Positions 45,430 through 55,394 of a DNA stretch of 64,000 nucleotides are shown here, in pieces. Each line of letters opens with the position of its first letter. The first letter of the stretch is position 1. The notes below the pieces were generated by a model, which was given only the letters and a program-made list of their open reading frames with translations, did not search any database and was not told where the DNA came from. Source of the DNA: Orychophragmus violaceus. Taxonomy: Eukaryota; Streptophyta; Magnoliopsida; Brassicales; Brassicaceae. The stretch covers positions 89,350,619-89,414,618 of the forward strand of contig CM058238.1 of NCBI GenBank assembly GCA_030180135.1. The letters are read 5' to 3'. Both the position numbers and the translations under genes were made by a program.

Positions 45430-47243
45430 AGCTGAAATTTAGAGATAAATAGAGTTTTAGTTATTTAGTTCATAAAAGAGTAATCTTAATAACTTATAAG
45501 AAAACTCGCATTGCATTCAAAATTTCTTTGTTCAACCTCATAAGAATGCAATGATTCCGAGACCCATGTTCAGCTAAATCCAAAGTGGGCCACTGGCCGT
45601 CACCCGGAATTAGCTTTACTTGGTAAGCATACACACAGCTAGTTATAACCAATAACTCTCGGTTGTGAATTGGGCCCAAGGCCCAATACACCAGATGTCT
45701 CAAGGCCCGGGACTCCCGATAGCCCAGTCAAGGAAACCAATCTCTTACAGTCAAATAATCACTAAAGTCTGGGACTCCCAATGAAATTAGTGACTATATA
45801 CTACTTTACTTACGCGAAAACAGACACCTCACACTGTAAGCCATATCTGTAATCGAATAAGTGTTAAGTAGCTGACAAGATTGGAAAGACATCCAAGCTT
45901 GATATTGTTTTTGAGGATTTTTAAGTTTTATTTCCAAAAATAGAAGATTACTATTTTGGGAAACTTTCTTATTTTAGAAACTTTCTAAATTTAGTAACTT
46001 ACTAAAAATAGAAATTTCTAATTTAAATATTTCATTAAATATTTTGGGTTGGGTCACAAATTATAGGCCCAATTCTTTGGCCCAAGACCATAGAATTCCA
46101 GCTGGCCCAATAATTTGACATAACCGATCCGGTTTATTAATTCTGGTCCAAGACCAAATTAACTATCAAAACCATCGGTTATTTACTAAACCAGACCAGC
46201 TCTAAATTATTTGGTCCAACCAAATCAAACTTAGACCAGCCTTCGGTTTAGGTTAAAATTCAATTTTTGAATTTCAATCCAGTTTAACCAGAAATTAAAT
46301 AATACCATGTATTAAATAATTTTTAGCAAACCGCGATTCGGGTTAACCGCTTGACCCACCAATTAAATTGGATCGGTTCAGTTAAATCCAAAACCGGGAA
46401 GAAACACCTAGTGTTTTAGCCAATTTGATTTAACTTGCGGTTTAAGGCTTTAAACACACAATTAACCGCCAATTAAATGGACCGGTTTAATCGGTGTGGT
46501 TTTGGGCAACGAACCGCGAAGCTCGGTTTAACCGATTGACTATTCGCGGGACGTAAAAATTTAACGGGCCAAACAAGCGGATCCAAGATCCAACTCGGCC
46601 CATTTACGCAATTTGTGGCCCATGATCCATCCGAGGCCCATGATCCAACAACGGTCGCTCACGATCGCAAACGATCGATCATCGCAACACACGATCATGG
46701 ACGTCTCTCGGCATCATGGCACACGCAACGTGATCCAAGCTAGCCTCACGATCGCGAGATCGATCTCGGCCAACTACTCCACGCGGCCCATGTGATCATC
46801 ACGGTCACGATCGCATACACACGATCTCATGCATCACTCGGCCATAATGCCACCGATCGATCATTATTAATTATCAAGTGATAATTATCACACTCGATCG
46901 AAACCAATTAGGGTTTCAATAATTGGCTCACATGATCACACGCCCACAATTAATTGGCTCACTCATTCGATTATTAATTGGCTCACACAATATCACACGC
47001 ACACACAATATCACACGGCACACGCAATATCGTGAGCCAATTAGGGTTTAATTAATCAAACATTCATGAGCACACGCCACACGCAAACACAAATCGAGAG
47101 CCAATTAAAGAGCCAATTAATTAAACATGCCGAGACTTAAAACAAACGATTAGGGCATTAAGGTTTTAATAAATTTTAGCATAATTGATTCTCTAACACA
47201 TTAAACAGCCCTATGATCCAAATTACAAGAAACCAACAACCTG
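45430..47243 (-). other. Leader of copia C, partly unrelated to A/B leaders
   Basis: Next to Gag (about 45430-46330) it matches A and B. From about 46340 to 47220 the sequence is different: many CGATCG and CACGATC motifs (46640-46870), then CACACGCAATATCACACG-like short repeats (46980-47100). No gene is supported; the 46613-46795 frame is a by-product of the repeats. Confidence 0.6.
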
Positions 47244-47255
47244 GCTCTGATACCA
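47244..47255 (-). promoter_or_regulatory. Primer-binding site of copia C
   Basis: Minus strand TGGTATCAGAGC, one base from the 5' LTR. Confidence 0.92.
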
Positions 47256-47256
47256 C

Positions 47257-47932
47257 TGAAGGATTATGGGTGTTTTCATGGTTTAATTCTCAATTACAAC
47301 CTAACACAAATCCTTAAACAGATCTAGGTTCTTGCAAAACGAATCATAAAACCAACCTGTGACATTACCTTTTGCAGCGGATTAGAGATGGTAATGACAA
47401 GATCAGTTAGAACAGATGAACAACCTGCTCCTCCTTTGGTATCCACACTCTTACAAGCCGGGATGGCTGCTAGACCAAAGAGATGGATCAGATCAGAAAA
47501 GAGAGGTTCAAGAGAGAGAGATACTCGCGGCTCAGGTGGAGAAAAATCGCAGGGAAGCATCTCTTCCTTAGGGTTTCTCATTCCCTTTTGTCTCTCATTA
47601 ATGGGCCCAAGTCATTAGACTAATGGCTCATTAATCTTTTGGGCCCAAGACACAAATCAGGCAAAAACATGCATTTTGTCTGGCCCAATTCTCTGATCCA
47701 ATACAGTAAATGCCACTGCATCTCACCGTATTAATTCCATTTAACTTTCCCGTTAGCTATGGTGTGTGACCCTTAGGGATCATACAATACTGGTAATAAG
47801 TCCTAAACTTATAGATCAAGAGCGGACTCTAGCAAGCCATCATGATCACCCAGTATTTATGACTTATGTCTGATCTCGACACTTATCATACTTTCTAGAG
47901 ATAGTACGGTAGATTTCAGGACATTCCCAACA
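47257..47932 (-). repeat. 5' LTR of copia C
   Basis: 676 bp, followed by the duplicated target CAAGG and the resumption of copia B integrase. Confidence 0.93.
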
Positions 47933-48510
47933 CAAGGTCCAATAAGCCTTTGGGCTTTTCTCTAGCTCGGCTAAAATGGGCCCTTTTTCTTTTGGTCCAG
48001 TAAGCAGAATTCAAGTCTCATAAGATATCCAATCAAATGAGCCCAAAAGTCCATAACTATGGGATTTCTGAATCCGACTCACTCTATGTGACCAAAACAT
48101 TTACGCCAAGAAAAATCAGGTTTAATTCATCAGATTTAAACCAATTCGGTATTTATGTTACTTTTAGGCACTCTTTGGTTTAAGATATAAAACCCATTCC
48201 TTGAATAGGGTGCTACAATCAATATTTCATTAAGATCAAAAGAACAAAACTTGTCTTCTATCAAACTGAAAAACATTCAAATTCTTACAAGAAAATGAAA
48301 GACAACTCTGCTTAAAGCAGGTACATTGTAGCAATTACTTAATACAAAACCAAGCCTCAAAGGCATCTACAAGTGAAAACCCTATGGCTGAGGCAGCATC
48401 CATAGCTCCTTCTAGACATGCAGTTCCACTTGTCCTTCCTTCAACGTTCTACTGTTGCTTAGGCTCTGCATATTATAACAAATATCAGTGCCACAACCAG
48501 TATCCAATAC
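47933..48510 (-). pseudogene. Decayed pol of copia B, proximal part
   Basis: Protease and pre-integrase remnants between Gag of copia B and the copia C insertion. The frame right after the Gag TAG reads VLDTGCGTD, then is lost. It continues at 40470 leftward. Confidence 0.85.
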
Positions 48511-49401
48511 CTATAAGGTAGAACTTGAAGTAATAACATGAATACCTGAGGAAGTAGTCTCATACATCAATTTCAACTCCTCATAATCTTCCATGAATTT
48601 AATGCAATCTCTCTTCCAATGCCCAGTCTCTTTACAGTAGCAGCACTTACCAACGTAAGAGGTATCTGACTCGGGCTCAGAAGACACACGCTTGCCATGA
48701 TTCAAAATCTGGACAACTTTGTCTTCACCCTTGTCAGCACTAGGTTTAGTAAACCTACCCTTCTCCATTATGAGATTATACAGGGTACTCTTTACGTTTG
48801 GCTCAACTGTCTTGAGCATATCATGTAGTTCAGTCAGCGTCTTCGTTAAGCCTTTCTTGATATAGTTCCTTTTGAACTTATCATAGCTTGACGGCAGTGA
48901 CTGCAGAATGATCTCAGTTGCCAATTCTTGGCTAACTGGATAATCCAGTTTCCTCAGGTTATCAATGTAACCCATCAATTTACTGACATGAGGACTTACT
49001 GGATGATCATTTGGTAGCTTGCAGCTAGTGAGAGACTTAACCAACTGGTATCTCTCCATTCTTACCTGCTCCTGAAATTTCAATTTCAGGCTGCTGATCA
49101 TCTCTATTGGCGACTCCATGTTCTCATATTGCTTCAGCAAATCTGAGTCCATGGTAGCCAATATCAGACCACGCACATCTACCGCATCATTATAATGCTT
49201 ATTCCAAGCATCATATACTGCATGAGAGGCATTGGACCCGATCCTCACGGGGAGAGCTCTCTCAAGGACATAGTCCTTTCTCTCCTGCCTGAGGACTAGC
49301 CTCAGGTTCCGCGACCAAGTCAAGAAATTTGATCCGTTCAGTTTGTCCATTTCAAGGACAGACCGGATCGAGAAAGTGTTTTGATTGTTTGTGCTAGTCA
49401 T
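48511..49401 (-). CDS. Gag of copia B, intact 296 codons
   Basis: Start ATG 49401, stop TAG 48511-48513, again directly before VLDTG. The copia Gag N-terminal block LNGSNFLTWSRNLR and the knuckle CCYCKETGHWKRDC are intact. It differs from the copia A Gag by a few replacements (for example SKMMG to SKLMG, and a KFRRN/KFKRN change). Three full-length open Gags out of three copies, against no open pol, is hard to explain by age alone. Selection on Gag, or packaging by one's own Gag, would explain it; this is inference. Confidence 0.9.
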   Translation of the reverse strand: MTSTNNQNTFSIRSVLEMDKLNGSNFLTWSRNLRLVLRQERKDYVLERALPVRIGSNASHAVYDAWNKHYNDAVDVRGLILATMDSDLLKQYENMESPIEMISSLKLKFQEQVRMERYQLVKSLTSCKLPNDHPVSPHVSKLMGYIDNLRKLDYPVSQELATEIILQSLPSSYDKFKRNYIKKGLTKTLTELHDMLKTVEPNVKSTLYNLIMEKGRFTKPSADKGEDKVVQILNHGKRVSSEPESDTSYVGKCCYCKETGHWKRDCIKFMEDYEELKLMYETTSSGIHVITSSSTL

Positions 49402-51070
49402 AACTGAAATTTAGAGATAAATAGAGTTTTAGTTATTTAGTTCATAAAAGAGTAATCTTAATAACTTATAAGAAAACTCGCATTGCATTCAAAATTTCTT
49501 TGTTTAACCTCATAAGAATGCAATGATTCCGAGACCCATGTTCAGCTAAATCCAAAGTGGGCCACTGGCCGTCACTCAGAAGTAGCTTTACTTGGTAAGC
49601 ATACACACAGCTAGTTATATCCAATAACTCTCGGTTGTGAATTGGGCCCAAGGCCCAATACACCAGATGTCTCAAGGCCCGGGATTCCCGATGGCCCACT
49701 CAAGAAAACCAATCTCTTACAGCCAAATAATCACTAAAGTCTGGGACTCCCAATGAAATTAGTGACTATATACTTCTTTACTTACGCAAAAACAGACACC
49801 TCACACTGTAAGCCATATCTGTAATTGAATAAGCGTTAAGTAGCTGACAAGATTGGGCAAGACATCCAAGCTTGATATTTGTTTTGAGGATTTTAGATTT
49901 TCTTTCCAAAAATAGAAGATTACTATTTTGGGAAACTTACTTATTTTAGAAACTTTCTAAATTTAGAAACTTACTATATTTAGAAATTTCCTAACATGCC
50001 AAAATTAGAAACTTCTAATCAAAGAAACTTTCTAATTTAATATTTTTATTAAAGTTTTTGGATGGGTCACAAATTATAGGCCCAATTCTTGGCCCAAGAC
50101 CACAGAATTCCAATTGGCCCAATAATTTGACATAACCGAGTCGGTTCATTAATTCTGGTCCAAGACCAAATTAACTACTAAATCCAACTGGTTATTTACT
50201 AAACCAGACCAGCTCTAAATTATTTGGTCCAACCAAATCAAACTTAGACCAGCCTTCGGTTTAGGTTAAAATTCAATTTTTGAATTTAAATCCGGTTTAA
50301 CCAGAAATTAAATGATACCAATTGTATTAAATAATTTCCAGCAAACCGCGATTTGGATTAACCGCTTGAACCATGACTTTTTCAAATCACTTATTCTTAA
50401 CAATAACGATTCTACAAATCATGAAAGTATATTATCAAAAACGATAATCACGATAATCCCCATCGAATGATAATTATTTAACAATCGATGTTGATCATTA
50501 ACAACTCAAATCGATTTTGACCTTATCATTCACTAAAGGACAAAATCATTTTGAACAATCGATTTGATTCATAATAACAAGCCTTATACGAATCGATTCA
50601 TTTGATTATTAAGCAAAGTCATCTTATCAACAATCATTCACGTTCATGCTTCACTTAAGACAAAACTATATCAAGGTAAAGTCAAAAAGCGATTGACAAC
50701 CTTAACAAACCAAATCAACACGATCGTGACATTAACAAAGACAAACACTATTTGTCCTCTTTCAATTCAATAATGGATGACATTAGCGAGCGAATTCTCA
50801 ATTCAACAAGGTCAACAATTATTCAATAAGTGATCGTAATATCGTTTTCATAATTCAACAATTAAACAATCGATTTGTTCAATTCGCTTATGACATTCAA
50901 ATCACGATCATGAAAAATTAACAAGCGATTGATACAAAGACAACTTAAAACATTAAGCTTTTCTTATTTCTAGGTTTTCCAAGTTTCAATCAATTTTACT
51001 CATTAAAATCGATTCATCAAACTAATAAACAACCTAGTAAGATCCAAAAGGCAAAAACCTAACGACCTAG
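49402..51070 (-). other. Leader of copia B
   Basis: Same plan as copia A: conserved next to Gag, then an AT-rich part (about 50370-51000) with many AATCGATT, CAATCGATT and ACAATCG motifs. No gene is supported. Confidence 0.65.
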
Positions 51071-51082
51071 GCTCTGATACCA
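51071..51082 (-). promoter_or_regulatory. Primer-binding site of copia B
   Basis: Minus strand TGGTATCAGAGC, one base from the 5' LTR. Confidence 0.92.
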
Positions 51083-51083
51083 C

Positions 51084-51732
51084 TGAAGGATTATGTGAGT
51101 TCATGGTGTAATTGTCAGATTACAACCTAGCACATAATCATCTAGGATCTAGGTGATTTGCAGTTGAATCATAAACAGATCAGGATCATTACCTTATGAT
51201 TGCAGCGGATTAATCAATGGAATATCGAGATCTGCAAGAGCTGATGATTACCGGCTCCTCCTTAGGTATCCACACGCTTACAAGCTATTGGATCAGGCTG
51301 CTAGACCAAGCTGGAATCAACAGAGAGAGAAGAAAAGAGAGGCCAAAAAAATCGCAGACAAAAAAACGTTAGGGCTTCCTGCGCCTCTCCTCTTCCTTAT
51401 ATGGGCCCAAGTAATTAAACTAATGGCTCATTAGGCTTTTGGGCCCAAGGCCCAAATCAGACAAAAGACTGTCTTTTGTCTGGCCCAATTCTCTGTACAA
51501 ATACAGTAAATGCCTTGCATCTTACCGTATTAATTCCATTTTAACTTTCCCGTTAGCTATGGTGTGTGACCCTTAGGGATCATACAATACTGGTAATAAG
51601 TCCTAAACTTATAGATCATGAGCGGGCTCTAGCAAGTCATCATGATCACCCAGTATTTATGACTTATGTCTGATCTCGACACTTATCATACTTTCTAGAG
51701 ATAGTACGGTAGATTTCAGGACATTCCCAAAA
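51084..51732 (-). repeat. 5' LTR of copia B
   Basis: 649 bp. Its outer end reads CCCAAAA instead of CCCAACA, so the element's terminal TG is TT. Otherwise identical to 37045-37693. Confidence 0.93.
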
Positions 51733-51944
51733 ACTTTGACTCGGCTTTTGAGAGTTATTTTGACTCGGCTTTGTTAGTATCAAAGAGTATTTAAATACTT
51801 AATGAAAAGACCCACCTGATTTGGTTTCGCAGGCTTCCAAGACGATAAGTTTTCCTGAAAAATGAGGGTTTTTATTAGATTTGTGAATGTGCCGGTAAAG
51901 GCTGCCTACGTATCTCCCGAGGGAGAATCAAGTCACTCGTAGTT

Positions 51945-51946
<2 letters not shown>

Positions 51947-51997
<51 letters not shown>
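51947..51997. repeat. T51 homopolymer just beyond the Tat pol end
   Basis: 51 consecutive T (A on the coding strand) between spacer and pol. True length may differ from the assembled one. Confidence 0.9.
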
Positions 51998-51999
<2 letters not shown>

Positions 52000-53316
52000 G
52001 CTGGCCTTGCCGTCTTAAAAGTACTCTTTCAGACTTGCCGAGTTCCAGGATCGCGGTAAAGCCTCGCCTTTCATGGACTCAAGTTCGTAGACTCCCGGCT
52101 TGACGACTTTCGTGACTTTGTAGGGTCCTTCCCATTTCGCTCCGAGTTTGTCTGCTCTCTATTCTTTGGTGTTTTCGTAAACTTTGCGAAGGACGTAGTC
52201 ACCGACTTGAAAGTGTCTTTCCTTGACTTTCTGGTTGTAGTACCGAGCCGCGAGCTGTTGATAGTTTTGAATCCTGAGTAGCGCTCGATCCCGCTCTTCC
52301 TCTAAGGTGTCGAGAGCTTGAATTAGCATCTTTTCATTGATCTCAGTATGGTGCGGCATGAGAGACCGGCGGAGAGTGTAAATGTTATCTTCTGCTGGTA
52401 CCATTGCTTCTACGCCAAAGGCTAAGGAGAATGGGGTGGCTCCTGTTGCCCTGCGGGGTGTCGTTCTATGTGACCAGAGGACGCCGTCTAACTCTTCTGC
52501 CCAAACTCCTTTTTTGCTCTCAAGGCGCTTTTTGATGCCGACGATGATGGTTTTATTCGTAGCTTCGGCTTGGCCATTCCCCTGAGGATACCTTGGTGTC
52601 GACTTGCTAAGGCGTATATCCCACTTCTTGCAGAATCCTTCGAATACTTTCAAGGTGAATTGTGATCCGTTATCTGTGACGATCTCGTAAGGCAGCCCGA
52701 AACGACATATTATGTATTTCCAGACGAAATTTTGAACCTGGACATCGTGGATCGCGACGTAAGCCTTGGCCTCTACCCACTTTGTGAAATAGTCGGTCAT
52801 GATGAGCAGGAAACGTCTTTGATTGGATAATGGTAGCGGTCCACCGATATCCATTGCCCATCTGATAAATGGATAAGCTGCGGTTGATGTCGTGAGCAGC
52901 TCTGTAGGTCGGTGTATGAATGGCGCATGTCGCTGACACTTTTCACACTTGTTAGAAAAGGTCTCGCAATCGGTTGTCATAGTCGGCCAATAGTGACCGT
53001 TCAACTTGATTTTGAGGGCGAGAGACCTGCCTCCGGAGTGGTTCCCGCATGCTCCAGAGTGCGTCTCTTCGAGAACTCGACTTATTTCGTCTCCGTTTAT
53101 GCATCTGAGGAGGATCTTGTTAGCAGAATATTTATAAAGGATACCGTCATGTATAGTGTATCGCGCGCTCTTGACTTTAAGTCGTCGTGCTTCCCATTTG
53201 TCTTCTGGAAGCTTTCCTTCTGTCAGGTATGCTCTTATTGGAAGTCGCCAATCCTCATTGTCGTTAGTTAGGACAGCGATGAGGTCGGTGTTCTTTGCCT
53301 GAATGTTGCAGCACAT
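51998..53316 (-). pseudogene. Tat integrase
   Basis: A 385-codon frame, 53316-52159, continues in frame past a TAG (52159-52161) for about 50 codons to the T-run. The HHCC zinc finger (HSGACGNHSG ... CEKCQRH) is followed by the catalytic core with MDIGG, VTDNGSQF and GQAEATNK supplying D, D and E. The C-terminal part ends in FQVGDYVLRK, as in Tat integrases; no chromodomain was found. The enzyme would insert element DNA. The core looks complete, but the upstream frame is broken between RNase H and integrase (near 53412), and the late stop removes the final domain. The initiator is arbitrary because this is part of a polyprotein. Confidence 0.85.
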
Positions 53317-53412
53317 ATCATCCTCGCCACTCTGGACTATTTCGTCAGGTTCTTCTTGATTGCTCTCAGGGGGCGGGATGCTTGGTTCATGGATCGTTTC
53401 TACCGGGATCCG

Positions 53413-53799
53413 TCAACAGAGATTGGGATTTGATGCCAGCGACGCGAGTGCGTCTGCCGGGGCATTTTCTTTCCTTGGTATCTGGACAATGTCGAAAAAT
53501 TTGAAGGAACTGGTGAGCTCTAGTGCCGTCTTTCGGTAAGCTTCCATTCGCTCGTTTTTAGCTTCGTAGTCTCCAGTGATCTGGTTCGCTACAAGCATGG
53601 AATCACAATGGCCCAAGAGATGTCGTACTCCGATTTCTCTGGCTAGTCTGAGGCCGGCTAACAGGGCTTCATACTCGGTTGTGTTGTTGGACGCCGTGAA
53701 ACCCAGCTTGAAGGACTGTTCTAGTATTTCGCCAGTCGGTGAAATGAGGCGTATCCCTATCCCGGCTCCTTTTTTCGATGAAGCCCCGTCGACGAACAA
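53413..53799 (-). pseudogene. Second RNase H domain of the Tat element
   Basis: 128-codon frame with FVDGASSKKGAG, NTTEYEALLAGL and HCDSMLVANQ, the acidic pattern of an RNase H, and the closing ENAPADALASLAS. It follows the first RNase H of the RT unit after a frameshift near 53800. Two RNase H modules in one Pol are characteristic of the Tat lineage. A TGA at 53413-53415 ends it. Confidence 0.8.
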
Positions 53800-55352
53800 C
53801 TTCCAATTTTATCCTCTATCTCGGTACCGACATCTAAATCGGGTGATAACTCAACAAGGAAATCAGCTATTACCTGCGACTTGGCGGTTGTCATGTTTCT
53901 GTATTCGATGTCGTACTCGCTTAACTCTATCGCCCATTTGGCCAGGCGGCCAGACTGTCCCGGGCTGTGAAGGATTGTTCGAAGAGGTTGACTACTTAAT
54001 ACGGCGATCGGATGTGACTGAAAATATGGTCGCAGCTTCCGTGCAGAGATGACGACTGCGAAGGCCAGTTTTTCCATTGCAGGATATCTGGTTTCGGCTC
54101 CGTTCATCGTTTTGCTTACGTAGAAGATCGGCTTCTGTTCCCCTCGATCTTCTCGAACTAGTACGCCACTGACTGCTGTCGTTGAGACGGCGATGTAAAG
54201 CAACAATGTCTCACCGTTCTCGGGTTTAGACAGTATCGGCGGGTTCGACAAGTAGTCCTTGAGTTGGATGAATGCCTCTTGACACTTATCGTCCCACACA
54301 AATCTTTTGTTCCCTCGCAGGAGCTCGTAAAAAGGCAGACATTTATCCGTTGACCGGGATATAAATCTGTTCAAGGCGGCTATGCGTCCAGTGAGGCGTT
54401 GTACCTCTCGAGTGTTCTTGGGAGATGGCAAGTCGATTATGGCTGTGATCTGCTTTGGATTAGCTTCTATTCCTCTCTGAGTGACCACGTACCCAAGGAA
54501 CTCTCCTGATGTCACTCCGAACGTACACTTAGTTGGATTGAGCTTCATTCCGTACCGGTTAAGGATGTTGAAACATTCCTTCAAATGGCCCACATGCTGA
54601 GAGGCAATCAGAGACTTGACTAGCATGTCATAGATGTAAACCTCCATTGTTGTGCCGAGTTGTCCTGCAAACATCCGGTTTACCAGCCGCTGGTAGGTGG
54701 CGCCGGCGTTTTTGAGGCCGAAGGGCATGACTTTATAGCAATACGTACCGCGTTCAGTGATGAAGGCCGTCTTTTCTCTGTCGTCTGGGTTCATGAGGAT
54801 TTGATTATATCCTGAGAACGCATCCATGAATGATAGCAATTCATTTCCGGCTGTTGCCTCAACAAGTCGGTCGATATGTGGCAGCGGAAAACTATCCTTT
54901 GGGCAGGCTTTGTTGAGATCTGTGAAATCAACACATACTCTCCACTTCCCGTTTTTATTTTTCACGACCACTGGATTAGCCAACCAGTCGGGGTATTTGA
55001 CTTCTTGGATTAAACCGGCTTCAAGTAACTTCTCTACTTCATCGTTGACTGCTTTAGCCCTTTCAGGGCCGAGTTTTCGCCTCTTTTGCTTAACTGGTTT
55101 GTAAGTCGGATCCACATTCAGCTCGTGAGTTGTGATGGTTGGATTGATACCCTTCATGTCCTTCATTGTCCACGCAAACGGTGTAATGTTTTGCTGTAGG
55201 AAGGCGATCAATTCCCTTTTGATGTCGTCTGGCAGTTCCGCGCCAATCCCTACACACTTGCTTGCATCTGAGTCGTCGATGATGACTTGTTGGATCAGCT
55301 CTTTCTCTGGTCCTTTTCTTCCGTGCTCTGTATTGATCATGCACGAAGGCAC
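53757..55352 (-). pseudogene. Tat reverse transcriptase/RNase H, catalytic Asp lost
   Basis: A 531-codon frame. RT blocks in order: WLANPVVVKNKNGKWRVCVD, DAFSGYNQI, TAFITERGTYCY, MPFGLKNAGATYQR. The active-site motif then reads VYIYDMLVKS: residue 241 is Tyr (codon 54630-54632) where the family has Asp (YIDD or YVDD). That Asp binds catalytic metal, so the RT should be inactive even if the frame were whole. The first RNase H part follows (PILSKPENGETLLLYIAVS and the PLRTILHSPGQSGRLAKW block). The frame ends in a shift near 53800 where the second RNase H begins. Confidence 0.9.
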
Positions 55353-55394
55353 TCTAATCTTATGTTCTCTTGCAAAACACGACCGGCTTGCGCT

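Larger units (their letters stand above)
40471..47932 (-). mobile_element. Non-autonomous Ty1/copia with intact Gag (copia C), innermost, TSD CAAGG
   Basis: LTRs at 40471-41148 (678 bp) and 47257-47932 (676 bp), with CAAGG at 40466-40470 and 47933-47937. By eye there are three substitutions plus a two-base difference in a GA run. The PBS complement is at 47244-47255. It sits in the integrase region of copia B, same orientation. Gag is open and pol is dead. Its leader differs from those of A and B, and a 43-bp duplication lies at its 3' LTR/PPT junction. Confidence 0.95.
37045..51732 (-). mobile_element. Non-autonomous Ty1/copia with intact Gag (copia B), TSD ACTTT
   Basis: Two 649-bp LTRs (37045-37693 and 51084-51732) that differ only in the second-last base at the right outer end. 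The duplication ACTTT stands at 37040-37044 and 51733-51737. Span 14,688 bp, of which 7467 bp is the nested copia C plus its target duplication. The PBS complement is at 51071-51082 and the PPT complement at 37694-37705. Gag is open; pol carries the same stops as copia A and C. Confidence 0.95.

Noticed and set aside
37045..47932. Copia B and C as tandem neighbours or a duplicated block
   Set aside because: Each LTR pair has its own 5-bp target duplication, and copia B pol continues exactly across copia C.
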